Of a stretch of DNA of 64,000 nt, positions 35,985-43,702 are shown piece by piece. Within the stretch, counting starts at the first letter, position 1. Each line of letters opens with the position of its first letter. Both the position numbers and the translations under genes were made by a program. Source of the stretch: Methanomicrobium antiquum. Lineage in GTDB: Archaea > Halobacteriota > Methanomicrobia > Methanomicrobiales > Methanomicrobiaceae. The notes below the pieces were generated by a model that worked only from the letters and a program-made list of their open reading frames with translations, did not search any database and had not been told where the DNA came from. Where the stretch lies: positions 2,046,001 through 2,110,000 of the forward strand of contig NZ_CP091092.1 of NCBI RefSeq assembly GCF_029633915.1, in the 5' to 3' direction.

Positions 35985-37106
35985 TCATGGAATAAAAGCA
36001 TCACCACCTGTCTTTGCCTTCCAGCTGACAACCGCATCTTTTAGTTTGTCAGGGTCATTTTTGCCAAATAAATCCAGAGCTGTAAGCGTGCCTTCCCATA
36101 ATGGCGGAGAGCCGAGCTGATTTAGCATATTGTAATCTCCCAAATAAACATCAAATGAGGTGAACGGGCCGCTGAAATGACAGGCACAAACAGGCTTTTT
36201 TACGCCGGATTTCTCTTTTAGTTCATCAAATGAAAGATAAAACTCACATTTTTCAATGTCAAGAACCCTTCTGTTTGAATAGAGATTCATTCCTGTCCAG
36301 TATGCCGCCGGATACCACAGATCATTGAATATAACGTTGTTTATCCCAAAAAGCGCTGAAGAAATCCCAAGCGTTCCCGCGCCCGAACATGCATCAATAA
36401 ATGTGTGGGGGAGGTATCTTCGCACATTTTCGCCAACGGAATTTATCTTTGGATAAAAACCACGCGGAAATTCAATATGCATCATCGACTGATTTTTATA
36501 TATCACAAAAGGAACTCTTCCTGCATGAAAGATATCGCATCTGACGTCACATCCGGCAAGAAGGGTGTTTGTATGACTTATTAATTCAGAATCGGGATTT
36601 TTTTCAGGTTTTAATTTATTACGGGAAAAATCATTTTTTGAGTTGGTATTTAAGCCCGGAATTACCAGTTTGTCTTTTATTACACCTTTAACTTCCAAAA
36701 CTTCATCTACGATTCTCTTCGCTGATTGGGAAGAAGCATACGGAGTGATTAGTATAAGACTTCTTTTTGGCAGAAAAGGCGGATTTCTCATCGCAAATCC
36801 GGGTGTTACAAGAGGAATCCCTGTTTTTGAAAGTGGAAGAGTGTCTTTTATGTCATTATTTTCTTTTAAAATATTGTAACAGTGCGCTATTACATCATTT
36901 ATAAACCTCTTTTTACAGTCAGGGCATGGTTCTTTAATCTCTGACGGTGGTGGTTTGTGTGTTTCCAAAATCCCGGTTTTGCATGAAGGGCATTTTTGAA
37001 AAACAGTATCTATGGATGATATAACAACTTCTGCGTCCTTTATGCAGTCAAAACTCTCGCAGATCGGACACACTGCCGCATCTGTTCTGTTAAAACTATC
37101 AGGCAT
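35985..37106 (-). CDS. Zinc-ribbon plus Rossmann methyltransferase-like protein
   Basis: 373 residues. The N-terminal 65 contain paired cysteines (CPICESFDC, CPSC, CPDC) that should bind zinc. After a mid region (ILITPYASSQSAKRIVDEVL) comes a methyltransferase-like motif TFIDACSGAGTLGISSALFG (about 240-259), with NNVIFNDLWYPAAYWTGMNL after it and CACHFSGPF where a catalytic motif IV would be. Homologues seem confined to methanogens as far as I recall; no function is known to me. It lies immediately upstream of the SRP RNA on the same strand, so RNA work is an attractive but unproven idea. Confidence 0.7.
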   Translation of the reverse strand: MPDSFNRTDAAVCPICESFDCIKDAEVVISSIDTVFQKCPSCKTGILETHKPPPSEIKEPCPDCKKRFINDVIAHCYNILKENNDIKDTLPLSKTGIPLVTPGFAMRNPPFLPKRSLILITPYASSQSAKRIVDEVLEVKGVIKDKLVIPGLNTNSKNDFSRNKLKPEKNPDSELISHTNTLLAGCDVRCDIFHAGRVPFVIYKNQSMMHIEFPRGFYPKINSVGENVRRYLPHTFIDACSGAGTLGISSALFGINNVIFNDLWYPAAYWTGMNLYSNRRVLDIEKCEFYLSFDELKEKSGVKKPVCACHFSGPFTSFDVYLGDYNMLNQLGSPPLWEGTLTALDLFGKNDPDKLKDAVVSWKAKTGGDAFIP

Positions 37107-37155
37107 TAAAAAAATATAATGATATTATTTATCTTATTTCTTTTTGCCCGAATTA

Positions 37156-37257
37156 TCTAAATATTTTTATTGATTTTAGTATTTTCTAATATTTTTATTG
37201 GTTTTTAGTATTTTCTAATATCTTTATTGATTGTAGTATTGTCTAATATTTTTGATT
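37156..37257. repeat. 29-bp tandem repeat
   Basis: Units starting TCTAATATTTTTATTG at 37156, 37185, 37214 and 37242, period 29 with one 28, last one cut. Very AT-rich, in the 170-base gap between two minus-strand genes. Confidence 0.8.
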
Positions 37258-37277
37258 TCCAAGGTTTTTCCCGGATT

Positions 37278-37898
37278 TTACTGGATGTTTGAAAGCCTTC
37301 CTATTACATCCTCTATTCCGCAGTGCTTCATCTCCATAAGAGATGCTACGACTGCGTCTGAAAAAATCATTGCTGAAGTCTCAAACAGCGTCCCCAATGG
37401 TGCAAGCGGAAGCGAGAGTGATTTGTATCCGCCGGTAAGCTGTCTCACTTCAAACGTATTTGGCCATTCGGTATCGTTTGGCGGTTTTGAGGGAAGAACA
37501 ATTTTGCAGTCGGCAATATCAGAAATCCTGGATTTTTCACGCGATGTTATCAGGCATATAAATCCGCCGAGTGATTTTGCAGTCTCTGCAATATCTACAA
37601 CAGAATTTGTCTCACCCGACCCTGAAAAAAGAATAACAAGATCTCCTTTTTCCATCGCAGGAGTTACTGTCTCTCCAACAACATAGCTGTCAAGACCAAG
37701 ATGCATAAGACGCATTGCAAAAGCACGGCCGATAAGCCCTGAGCGGCCCGCTCCTGCAACATATATTGTCCTGTCCTTTACAAGCTCCGATAGAAACTCT
37801 TCTGTTTTTTCATCAGACATCTTATCTATCAAAGAGGCGACTTCCTCTATCATCAGCCGCATGCTGTCTTTAACATGAGGAATTTCACACCCGCACAT
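37278..37898 (-). CDS. hxlB: 6-phospho-3-hexuloisomerase (SIS domain)
   Basis: 206 residues from the ATG at 37898; the longer frame adds an AT-rich stretch unlike the family. A SIS fold with TIYVAGAGRSGLIGRAFAMR, LHLGL-type MRLMHLGLDSYVVGE and LVILFSGSGETNSVVDIAE is closely like archaeal PHI/HxlB. It interconverts hexulose 6-phosphate and fructose 6-phosphate in the reverse ribulose monophosphate route by which methanogens make pentoses. The C-terminus DAVVASLMEMKHCGIEDVIGR is normal. The partner hexulose-phosphate synthase is not in this window. Confidence 0.9.
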   Translation of the reverse strand: MCGCEIPHVKDSMRLMIEEVASLIDKMSDEKTEEFLSELVKDRTIYVAGAGRSGLIGRAFAMRLMHLGLDSYVVGETVTPAMEKGDLVILFSGSGETNSVVDIAETAKSLGGFICLITSREKSRISDIADCKIVLPSKPPNDTEWPNTFEVRQLTGGYKSLSLPLAPLGTLFETSAMIFSDAVVASLMEMKHCGIEDVIGRLSNIQ

Positions 37899-38142
37899 AA
37901 GTAAAAATTTTATTGCAGGTAGTACTTGAATTATCGTCTTTTTAAAAATACAAAAAAGCAGGACATATAAACTTCCATTTTTTAAATAAAACACACAATC
38001 TTCTTTTTTTAAATCAAATACAGCAGTAAAAAAATATTTCGTCTTCAAAAGGCCGGCTTTTATAATTCCTTTTCACTTTCACTCCGCGCACGGCATTATT
38101 GTTTATATACGAAAGATTAATTCAGAGATAAGAGGTGCAGTA

Positions 38143-38547
38143 ATGATAAAGGCAGGCTATATCCAGAGATCAGGTTATCCGGCTTTCGACTATGAGGGCA
38201 ACAGACACCAAATCCTCGAGATCTGCATTTCAAAGAATACATATGCGGTTTTGGTCCGCGATCTCAGAAGGATTTTGTACACCGGCGATGCCGGATTTGT
38301 CTGGAGAATAAAACAGAACTGGGGCAGACACTTAACCGTCAAAACAGGTGAAATGTCACTATCACGATCAAAAAAGGCAGTAAATCTGACACTTGAGAAT
38401 GGAAAGAGATACACTATTTCAACAGGTGCTATCAAAAACATACTTTCCGGCCACAGCACATACTCATCTGTTGCAGAGATAGAATCAAAACCGGCAAAGG
38501 TTCTTACATCATACCAAAGTCCCATCTCACCATGGGTTGCGGTGTAA
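38143..38547 (+). CDS. Small basic protein of unknown function
   Basis: 134 residues, basic and beta-rich, e.g. YAVLVRDLRRILYTGDAGFVW and LTLENGKRYTISTGAIKNIL. No cysteine cluster or membrane segment. AGAGGTG lies 7 bases before the ATG. I do not recognise the family; the short strands and positive charge would suit nucleic-acid binding, which is only a guess. Confidence 0.7.
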   Translation: MIKAGYIQRSGYPAFDYEGNRHQILEICISKNTYAVLVRDLRRILYTGDAGFVWRIKQNWGRHLTVKTGEMSLSRSKKAVNLTLENGKRYTISTGAIKNILSGHSTYSSVAEIESKPAKVLTSYQSPISPWVAV

Positions 38548-38690
38548 AATAATAATTCAAATAATATTTGAATAATAATTTGAATGTCAATCTTAGTAAT
38601 GATTTAAATGATAATTTAAAGAGCGTTGATGAAATAAAATGAAATGATCTGGATTTTATTTGGATTTTAGATCAAATTCAAATTGAATTT
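38548..38690. other. AT-rich palindromes before a repeat copy
   Basis: Contains TTCAAATA-A-TATTTGAA (38557-38573), a perfect palindrome about a centre base, and CAAATTCAA-A-TTGAATTTG (about 38673-38691) of the same form. These could end transcription of the gene at 38143. Confidence 0.4.
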
Positions 38691-38769
38691 GCATGAAAGT
38701 TACTTTATAACTTACATGAAACTGATATGAAACTTTTTTTCATGAAACAAAATTTCATGGACGTTTTTA
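38691..38769 (-). repeat. Mosaic intergenic repeat, copy 10
   Basis: GCATGAAAGTTA-CTT-TATAACTTACATGAAAC, then TTTTTTTCATGAAAC and the end TTTCATGGACGTTTTT. Its last base is followed at once by the GTG start of the methyltransferase, so the repeat forms that gene's whole 5' leader. Confidence 0.87.
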
Positions 38770-39429
38770 GTGAATGCTAAATCCTCAAAAGTCCAAATTA
38801 ATATATCTGAAATGAATGAATCACCGGTCTTTTGGGATGAGCACTACAGGCTGTGCAAAAATATCTGGGCAGGAAGTGTCAGCCTTCCGAAATACCCTTC
38901 CGGGACAAAAGTTCTTGAGGCCGGATGCGGGAATGGAAAAACACTTGCTTCGATGAAAGAGACCGGCTGGGATATTACAGCTTTTGATTTCTCAAAAGAA
39001 GCCGCCCTTCTTTCAAGGAAAAATTCTCCGGGTTTTTTCAATGCTGACATTTTTGTATCCGATGCATCATATCTTCCATTTAAGGATGAAGTGTTTGATT
39101 TGGTCTTTGCCCGGCATATAACAGGTCATTCCAAAAAGAAAAAAAGGGATTTTATCGCCGGTGAACTAATCAGGGTTCTAAAATCAGGCGGAGAACTGCA
39201 TTTTGTTGAATTTGAAATTTCAGATATGCGAAACAAAAAAGAAACTTTCGTGGAAGATAATACTTTTTTGAATAAAAACGGCATTATAACTCATTTTTTT
39301 TCCGAAGATGAAGTAAGAAACCTCCTTTCAAAGGTAAATGAAAAATTCATACAGACTGAAAAATGGCCTCTTAAAATAAAGGGAAAAGATTACCAAAGGG
39401 CTGAAATTAACGCTGTTTTTGAGAAATAA
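38770..39429 (+). CDS. Class I SAM-dependent methyltransferase
   Basis: 219 residues from GTG 38770; an ATG at 38812 (MNESPVFWDEHYRL) would give 205 and may be the true start, since the family often begins with an FWDEHY-like segment. Motif I is VLEAGCGNGKTLASMKE, an acidic strand-2 end follows in ITAFDFSKEAA, and motif IV is FDLVFARHITGHSKK. Substrate unknown. If translation starts at GTG the leader is a mosaic repeat; if at 38812, the repeat is 43 bases upstream. Confidence 0.8.
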   Translation: MNAKSSKVQINISEMNESPVFWDEHYRLCKNIWAGSVSLPKYPSGTKVLEAGCGNGKTLASMKETGWDITAFDFSKEAALLSRKNSPGFFNADIFVSDASYLPFKDEVFDLVFARHITGHSKKKKRDFIAGELIRVLKSGGELHFVEFEISDMRNKKETFVEDNTFLNKNGIITHFFSEDEVRNLLSKVNEKFIQTEKWPLKIKGKDYQRAEINAVFEK

Positions 39430-39489
39430 TATCTAAAAAAACCCGGATAATATCCAGTAACAGATTGAGGCCATTACTTTCAGGATATT

Positions 39490-39556
39490 ACATGAAAGTT
39501 ACTTCGTAACTTACATGAAACAGTTAGCATGAAAAAAATTATCATGGACGTTTTTT
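39490..39556 (-). repeat. Mosaic intergenic repeat, copy 11, overlapping a coding end
   Basis: ACATGAAAGTTAC-TTC-GTAACTTACATGAAAC, then GCATGAAAA and the end TCATGGACGTTTTTT. On the minus strand the end AAAAAACGTCCATGA supplies the last codons and stop of the IMPACT-family gene at 39542. Confidence 0.9.
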
Positions 39557-39925
39557 ATCAAGATAAAGCTTTACAGCGCAAACACCGCTCTTTCGAAATG
39601 CGCGTGAAACACCTGCGGGCCCAAGCTTTATACCGCCAAAAAGCCTTGATACAATAATTGCATGGGTTAAAAGGCCGTTGTTTTCAAGAACTGAATAAAG
39701 CACTCTTCCGGGATGACCAACTTCTCCGTCATTTTTGGATTCAGAAAAAACTCTTCCTTCTTTGTCTTCATATTTCATTGCAGAACAGTGATGTGCCGCC
39801 TTTTTGTATAATTTCTGATGCCTTACTAAAAGTTCAAAAAATTCATCCGGAGAGTCAATAAGATAGAGATGTGCATAAAACCGGGATTTTTTCTCTTCAT
39901 ACTTTACTGCTGACAACTCCTGCAT
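39542..39925 (-). CDS. IMPACT/YigZ family protein (UPF0029)
   Basis: 127 residues, the N-terminal IMPACT domain only. SRFYAHLYLIDSPDEFFELL, AHHCSAMKY, ESKNDGEVGHPGRVLYSVLEN, the signature IVSRLFGGIKLGPAGVSRAF and KSGV are present. Bacterial YigZ proteins are about 200 residues with a second domain, absent here as in many archaeal members. The family is linked to translation control and ribosome binding in eukaryotes; the archaeal role is unknown. The C-terminal KKRP and stop are encoded by the end of repeat copy 11, so the original C-terminus may have been replaced by insertion. Confidence 0.87.
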   Translation of the reverse strand: MQELSAVKYEEKKSRFYAHLYLIDSPDEFFELLVRHQKLYKKAAHHCSAMKYEDKEGRVFSESKNDGEVGHPGRVLYSVLENNGLLTHAIIVSRLFGGIKLGPAGVSRAFRKSGVCAVKLYLDKKRP

Positions 39926-40015
39926 TAAAGAGATTTATTAAATTAACAATAAAGATACTTTTTTGTTTCATATGCCAGGCTTGAATTAGTCATTTCTTTT
40001 TGGCATTTGTTTCAC

Positions 40016-40090
40016 AAAAACGTTCATGATATTATTTTCATGCAAACAATTTCATGTAAGATTTCATGTAAGTTATGAAGTAATTTTCAT
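40016..40090 (+). repeat. Mosaic intergenic repeat, copy 12
   Basis: AAAAACGTTCATGAT, TTTTCATGC, two TTTCATGTAAG starts, then the stem AAGTTAT-GAA-GTAATTT, which keeps pairing through two G-T pairs, and TTTTCAT. It lies between the IMPACT-family gene and the tRNA-Met promoter region. Confidence 0.87.
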
Positions 40091-40120
40091 TTAGAAATTT
40101 AAAAAAAAGCAATTTTTACA

Positions 40121-40250
40121 GGTCCGGTTCAAAATCTTTTTATCCGTACCGGCCCAAATATAATTGCACAACCTTTGTGCATGGCCGGATTTAATGAATA
40201 CTTTTGATCAAATGCCCCCCATTGAGTCATTTGTATTCTAATTCCGGCAC
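40121..40250 (+). other. Structured region with competing hairpins before tRNA-Met
   Basis: Four CCGG-type blocks (about 40124, 40149, 40183 and 40244) can pair in alternative ways: CCGGCC (40149-40154) with GGCCGG (40183-40188) around the hairpin GCACAA-CCT-TTGTGC (40166-40180), or GCCGGA (40184-40189) with TCCGGC (40243-40248) together with GAATAC/GTATTC and a CCCCCC loop. A TATA-like AAATATAATT lies at 40156-40165, about 25 bases before GCCGGA, so a short RNA could start there. Nature unknown. Confidence 0.4.
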
Positions 40251-40262
40251 ACTAAAAATTAA

Positions 40263-40334
40263 GGGCCTGTAGCTTAGTGGTGGAGCGCCCGGCTCATAAC
40301 CGGGCGGTCATGCGTTCGAATCGCATCAGGCCCA
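40263..40334 (+). tRNA. tRNA-Met (anticodon CAT; elongator, or tRNA-Ile2)
   Basis: Acceptor GGGCCTG pairs with CAGGCCC, discriminator A. The anticodon stem CCCGG/CCGGG holds the loop CTCATAA. The T arm is ATGCG-TTCGAAT-CGCAT. It lacks the three G-C pairs placed as in an initiator, so it is an elongator tRNA-Met or an isoleucine tRNA whose C34 is modified to agmatidine; the bases alone do not decide. No CCA is encoded. Confidence 0.95.
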
Positions 40335-40386
40335 TCACATTTCTTTTTATCGCATTTTTCATTTTTATAGGGTGCTTTTATCTGAA

Positions 40387-40944
40387 TTATCTGTCTGATT
40401 TATCTGCAAGATCACCGCGGCCAAGCATCTTAACAGCCTTTCCTGCCGCCATTCTTACATCTGCATCCAAATCATTAAGAAGAGGAATTACATCATCGAC
40501 AAAATCCCAATAACTCATAAGACCTATTGCCTCTGCGGCAGATGCGCGTATTTTTGGGTTTGAATCGGAAAGCAACGGAAGAATGTGTCCAATACACTCC
40601 TTATCACCAATAGCGCCAAGTGCTTTTGCCGCCCCGCGTCTTACCCACTTATCATCGCACTTAAGAAGTGAAATTAAAGGAATAACTGTTCTTTTGTCCT
40701 TAAATACAGAGATTGAATTTACAGCAACATACAATACTCCGGAATCTGTTTCATTCTCAATACATTCGATTAAATAAGGAACGGCACGGGGGTCGCCATA
40801 GTTTCCAAGCGCTTCTGCGGCCCTCACACGGTATGAAATTCCAATATCCTTTAGCTGTTTTATGTATATCCAGAAGTTTTCCTCTTCCCTTCGCACTCTT
40901 TCGGCGCGAAGCCTTTCTGATTTTTTTTCATATTCCGAACTCAT
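40387..40944 (-). CDS. HEAT-repeat protein
   Basis: 185 residues. After a charged N-terminal helix (SERLRAERVRREEENFWIYI) there are about four HEAT repeats, each with an RxxAAEALG-type helix: RVRAAEALGNYGDPRAVPYL, WVRRGAAKALGAIGDKECIG, IRASAAEAIGLMSYWDF and VRMAAGKAVKMLG. It is soluble and acts as a scaffold in protein contacts; related archaeal proteins also include phycocyanobilin-lyase-like forms. No partner is indicated by neighbours (tRNA-Met and dys). Confidence 0.88.
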   Translation of the reverse strand: MSSEYEKKSERLRAERVRREEENFWIYIKQLKDIGISYRVRAAEALGNYGDPRAVPYLIECIENETDSGVLYVAVNSISVFKDKRTVIPLISLLKCDDKWVRRGAAKALGAIGDKECIGHILPLLSDSNPKIRASAAEAIGLMSYWDFVDDVIPLLNDLDADVRMAAGKAVKMLGRGDLADKSDR

Positions 40945-41055
40945 CAGGATAAATCCAGATAGAACATGAAACTTCTTAAATTTAGTGCAAAAATCATTTA
41001 AATAATAAATAATCCCTCCTGTAAAAAAAAGAGTCCAGGCTTTTTTTTATGTTTA

Positions 41056-41122
41056 CCATGAAAATCAAATTATGATTTTCATTAAAAAGTCCATGAAAAA
41101 TTTGTTTCATGAACGTTTTTTT
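41056..41122 (-). repeat. Mosaic intergenic repeat, copy 13
   Basis: CATGAAAATCA-AATTA-TGATTTTCAT with a perfect ten-base stem, then GTCCATGAAAAATTTGTTTCATGAACGTTTTTTT. It lies in the divergent gap between the HEAT gene and dys. Confidence 0.88.
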
Positions 41123-41195
41123 AAATACCTCTCTAACACTTATCGCTTATAAGGACAAATATTATTGAGCAATAAAAAGAGGCATATTCTAAACT

Positions 41196-42137
41196 ATGAA
41201 TCATGATGATATCTGCGGCACACCCGTCATACAGGCAAAAGTAAGAGCGGGAATGACCGTAAACGAACTTATCGAAGAATTTGGCAAATCACGTGCATAC
41301 AATGCAGGATCACTATGGCGTGCGGCAAACATTTATGAAAATATGCTCCGGGACGAAGATACAGTAAAATTCTTTGGACTCTCCGGTGCAATGGTTCCCG
41401 GAGGAATGGGTGGAATTGTATCTGATCTGATAGATAAAGGCCATATAGACATTCTGGTCTCAACAGGGGCAAACTTAACACATGATACAATAGAGGCAAT
41501 AGGATGTAGGCATTATCATGGAACAGAGATCTGCGATGATGTTCTTCTCCGTGAAGAAGAGATCAACAGAATATATGATGTATATCTTCCAAGCGATGCA
41601 TTTGTCAAATTCGAAGAGTTCCTCCAGGACACTTTCGGAAAACTTGAAAAAGGAAAAAAATACTCAATTCAGGAATTAACACGTTTAATTGGTGATAATC
41701 TAAACACAGGAATACTTGCAACAGCGGCTGAGAAGAACATTCCGGTCTACTGCCCTGCAATTCAGGATTCAATGATAGGTCTTCAGTACTGGCTTTTTAA
41801 CCAGACAGGCGGTGTTACAATTGATGCCTTTGCCGATATGAACAAACTTCTTGATGCCTGCTTTGAGGCAAAAAAGGCAGGCGCAATGCTCATCGGCGGA
41901 GGAGTTCCCAAAAATTATATCTTCCAGAGCATGCTTATGACACCTAAAGGCTTTGACTATGCAGTCCAGCTTACCGGAGACAGACCTGACCTTGGAGGAC
42001 TGTCCGGTGCGACACTTGATGAGGCAAAATCATGGGGAAAAATTACAGAAGAGGCAACCTCACAGACAGTCTATGGAGACGCTTCTATAAACATGCCTTT
42101 GCTTGTTGCCGCAGTTCTAGAGAGGCTTGAAAAATAA
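41196..42137 (+). CDS. dys: Deoxyhypusine synthase
   Basis: 313 residues, normal archaeal length. It transfers the aminobutyl part of spermidine to a lysine of aIF5A. NAD-binding and active-site blocks are present: GAMVPGGMGGIVSDLI, VSTGANLTHDTIEAIG, NIPVYCPAIQDSMIGLQYW and LIGGGVPKNYIFQS with the catalytic lysine at K239. The final YGDASINMPLLVAAVL is also typical. The pyrF gene follows after one base, so the two are co-transcribed. Confidence 0.95.
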   Translation: MNHDDICGTPVIQAKVRAGMTVNELIEEFGKSRAYNAGSLWRAANIYENMLRDEDTVKFFGLSGAMVPGGMGGIVSDLIDKGHIDILVSTGANLTHDTIEAIGCRHYHGTEICDDVLLREEEINRIYDVYLPSDAFVKFEEFLQDTFGKLEKGKKYSIQELTRLIGDNLNTGILATAAEKNIPVYCPAIQDSMIGLQYWLFNQTGGVTIDAFADMNKLLDACFEAKKAGAMLIGGGVPKNYIFQSMLMTPKGFDYAVQLTGDRPDLGGLSGATLDEAKSWGKITEEATSQTVYGDASINMPLLVAAVLERLEK

Positions 42138-42138
42138 A

Positions 42139-42774
42139 ATGACCGAACTTATACTTGCACTTGATGTGCTGACACGGGAAGAGGCGCTTGAAATTGCAGA
42201 AGAGACATATCCTTATCTTGATGCAATAAAGCTTGGATACCCGCTTGTTTTAGGAGCAGGGCTTTCTGTTGCAAGAGAACTTTCACAGTTTGATCTGCCG
42301 CTTATCGCAGATTTTAAAGTCGCAGACATTCCTAACACAAACCGGCTTATTGCAGAGCATGTCTTTGAATCCGGTTTTTCAGCAATAATTGCACATGGAT
42401 TTGCCGGAAGTGATTCACTAAAGGCTATTGTTGAGGCCACGGAAAACGCCGGCGGAGAATGCTATGTCGTAGCCGAGATGAGCCATCCGGGCGCACTTGA
42501 ATTCCTCTCCGGCGAAACTGCAGAAAAAATAGCGCAAATGGCAGTTGACTGCGGAACAGACGGCATTATTGCTCCTGCAACAAGACCTGAGCGTGTGAAA
42601 GCGCTTAGAAGCATTATCAAAGATAAAAAAATTCTCTCACCAGGTGTTGGCGCACAGGGCGGAGATGCAAGGGAAATTGCACCATTAATTGACGGAATGA
42701 TAGTGGGACGCTCAATATATAACTCTGAAAATCCTGCAAAGGAAGCTGAAAAATTTGCTTTCGTTCGCCGATGA
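42139..42774 (+). CDS. pyrF: Orotidine 5'-phosphate decarboxylase
   Basis: 211 residues from the ATG at 42139, one base after the dys stop. The last step of UMP synthesis. Active-site tetrad elements are visible: LALDVL at the start, DFKVADIP with D58, K60 and D63, and ILSPGVGAQGGDAREIAP as phosphate loop with VGRSIYNSENP. The length is that of the archaeal branch. The two genes dys and pyrF form a short housekeeping operon. Confidence 0.95.
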   Translation: MTELILALDVLTREEALEIAEETYPYLDAIKLGYPLVLGAGLSVARELSQFDLPLIADFKVADIPNTNRLIAEHVFESGFSAIIAHGFAGSDSLKAIVEATENAGGECYVVAEMSHPGALEFLSGETAEKIAQMAVDCGTDGIIAPATRPERVKALRSIIKDKKILSPGVGAQGGDAREIAPLIDGMIVGRSIYNSENPAKEAEKFAFVRR

Positions 42775-43298
42775 TGAGATGACCCGTTCTGAAATAAGCC
42801 GGTATTATTTCCAGTATTACTTAACGTAAGTACAGGCATACAGGCAGTGATGAACCCTATGAGTCGCCTGAGGCGATATTAAATCAATACAAAATTATTC
42901 AGAATAATTCTAAATTATTCAAACTATCCAAAATTTCAAACAAGTCAAAAAAATAAAAATTAAAACCAAAAAAATAAAAATTAAAACCAAAAAAATAAAA
43001 ATTGAAAATAAAAATTAAAACCGTAAAAAAAGAAAAATTTTCAGATTTTGAAATTCTTTTAAACCTAAATTTGTTTTCTCAATTTAGAAAGTGGAGATTT
43101 TTGGATTTCTTAATTTTGATTCCTTTAATTTTGCTTTGCTGGCTTATTTTGTCGCTTCCCTGAATTATCAGACTTTTTGAACTGAATTTTTTTCCAATAT
43201 ATTCCAACAATATTTATTTAACCAATTGAATAAGTGACTTTTTAATCGGTTTTACCTGTGTTTTTTCTAACTGTTTTAATTAATTATTTAGAATCAAA
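42775..43298. other. Gene-free stretch with short repeats
   Basis: Holds box C/D-like motifs just after pyrF (see findings), a small GTCGCCTGAGGCGAT hairpin (42863-42877), and two exact copies plus partial copies of a 21-base A-rich unit TAAAACCAAAAAAATAAAAAT (42961, 42982). The rest is T-rich sequence before the minus-strand gene's stop. No coding frame. Confidence 0.55.
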
Positions 43299-43574
43299 TC
43301 AGTAAAAATCCATTGAACTGCCTCTTTCCATCGTCATTTTATATTTTTTAACGAGAGCATAGCCAAAATCATCCTCTTTTCCTTTAGGAGGATTTAAACC
43401 TGCTTTTTCAATTTCAAAGAGAAGTTCATCTTTCAGCCCGTCACGGGAGGATATGCCCTTTTTGTATACTGCATAAAAAATCATATCCATTTTTGGAATA
43501 TCTATTTTTTCTCCGTCAAACATAATGCCTGACATATCCTCATCGAAATCTGCAGAAGAAGATTTTTTTGCCAT
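43299..43574 (-). CDS. Small acidic protein of unknown function
   Basis: 91 residues, with a middle MDMIFYAVYKKGISSRDGLKDELLFEIE and end DFGYALVKKYKMTMERG. No membrane segment or cysteine. The composition is protein-like. A worn repeat fragment lies upstream of the start at about 43617-43647. No function known to me. Confidence 0.65.
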   Translation of the reverse strand: MAKKSSSADFDEDMSGIMFDGEKIDIPKMDMIFYAVYKKGISSRDGLKDELLFEIEKAGLNPPKGKEDDFGYALVKKYKMTMERGSSMDFY

Positions 43575-43616
43575 TATAAATTAGATTTCCATGCAAAAGA
43601 TAAAAGAGTGATGGAT

Positions 43617-43647
43617 AAAATCGTTCGTGAAACTTCGATTTCATCTG
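43617..43647. repeat. Degenerate mosaic repeat fragment
   Basis: AAAATCGTTCGTGAAAC-TTCGA-TTTCATC resembles the minimal palindromic copy at 17916 with several changes; weak match. Confidence 0.35.
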
Positions 43648-43702
43648 CGAGTATTTCTACCGCCAACAAAACCTTTAATTTCTATGCAGAAGATTTTAAT
43701 GC

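Noticed and set aside
42961-43030. A-rich 21-base repeats as a functional element
   Set aside because: Only two exact copies of a low-complexity string; slippage is enough to explain it.
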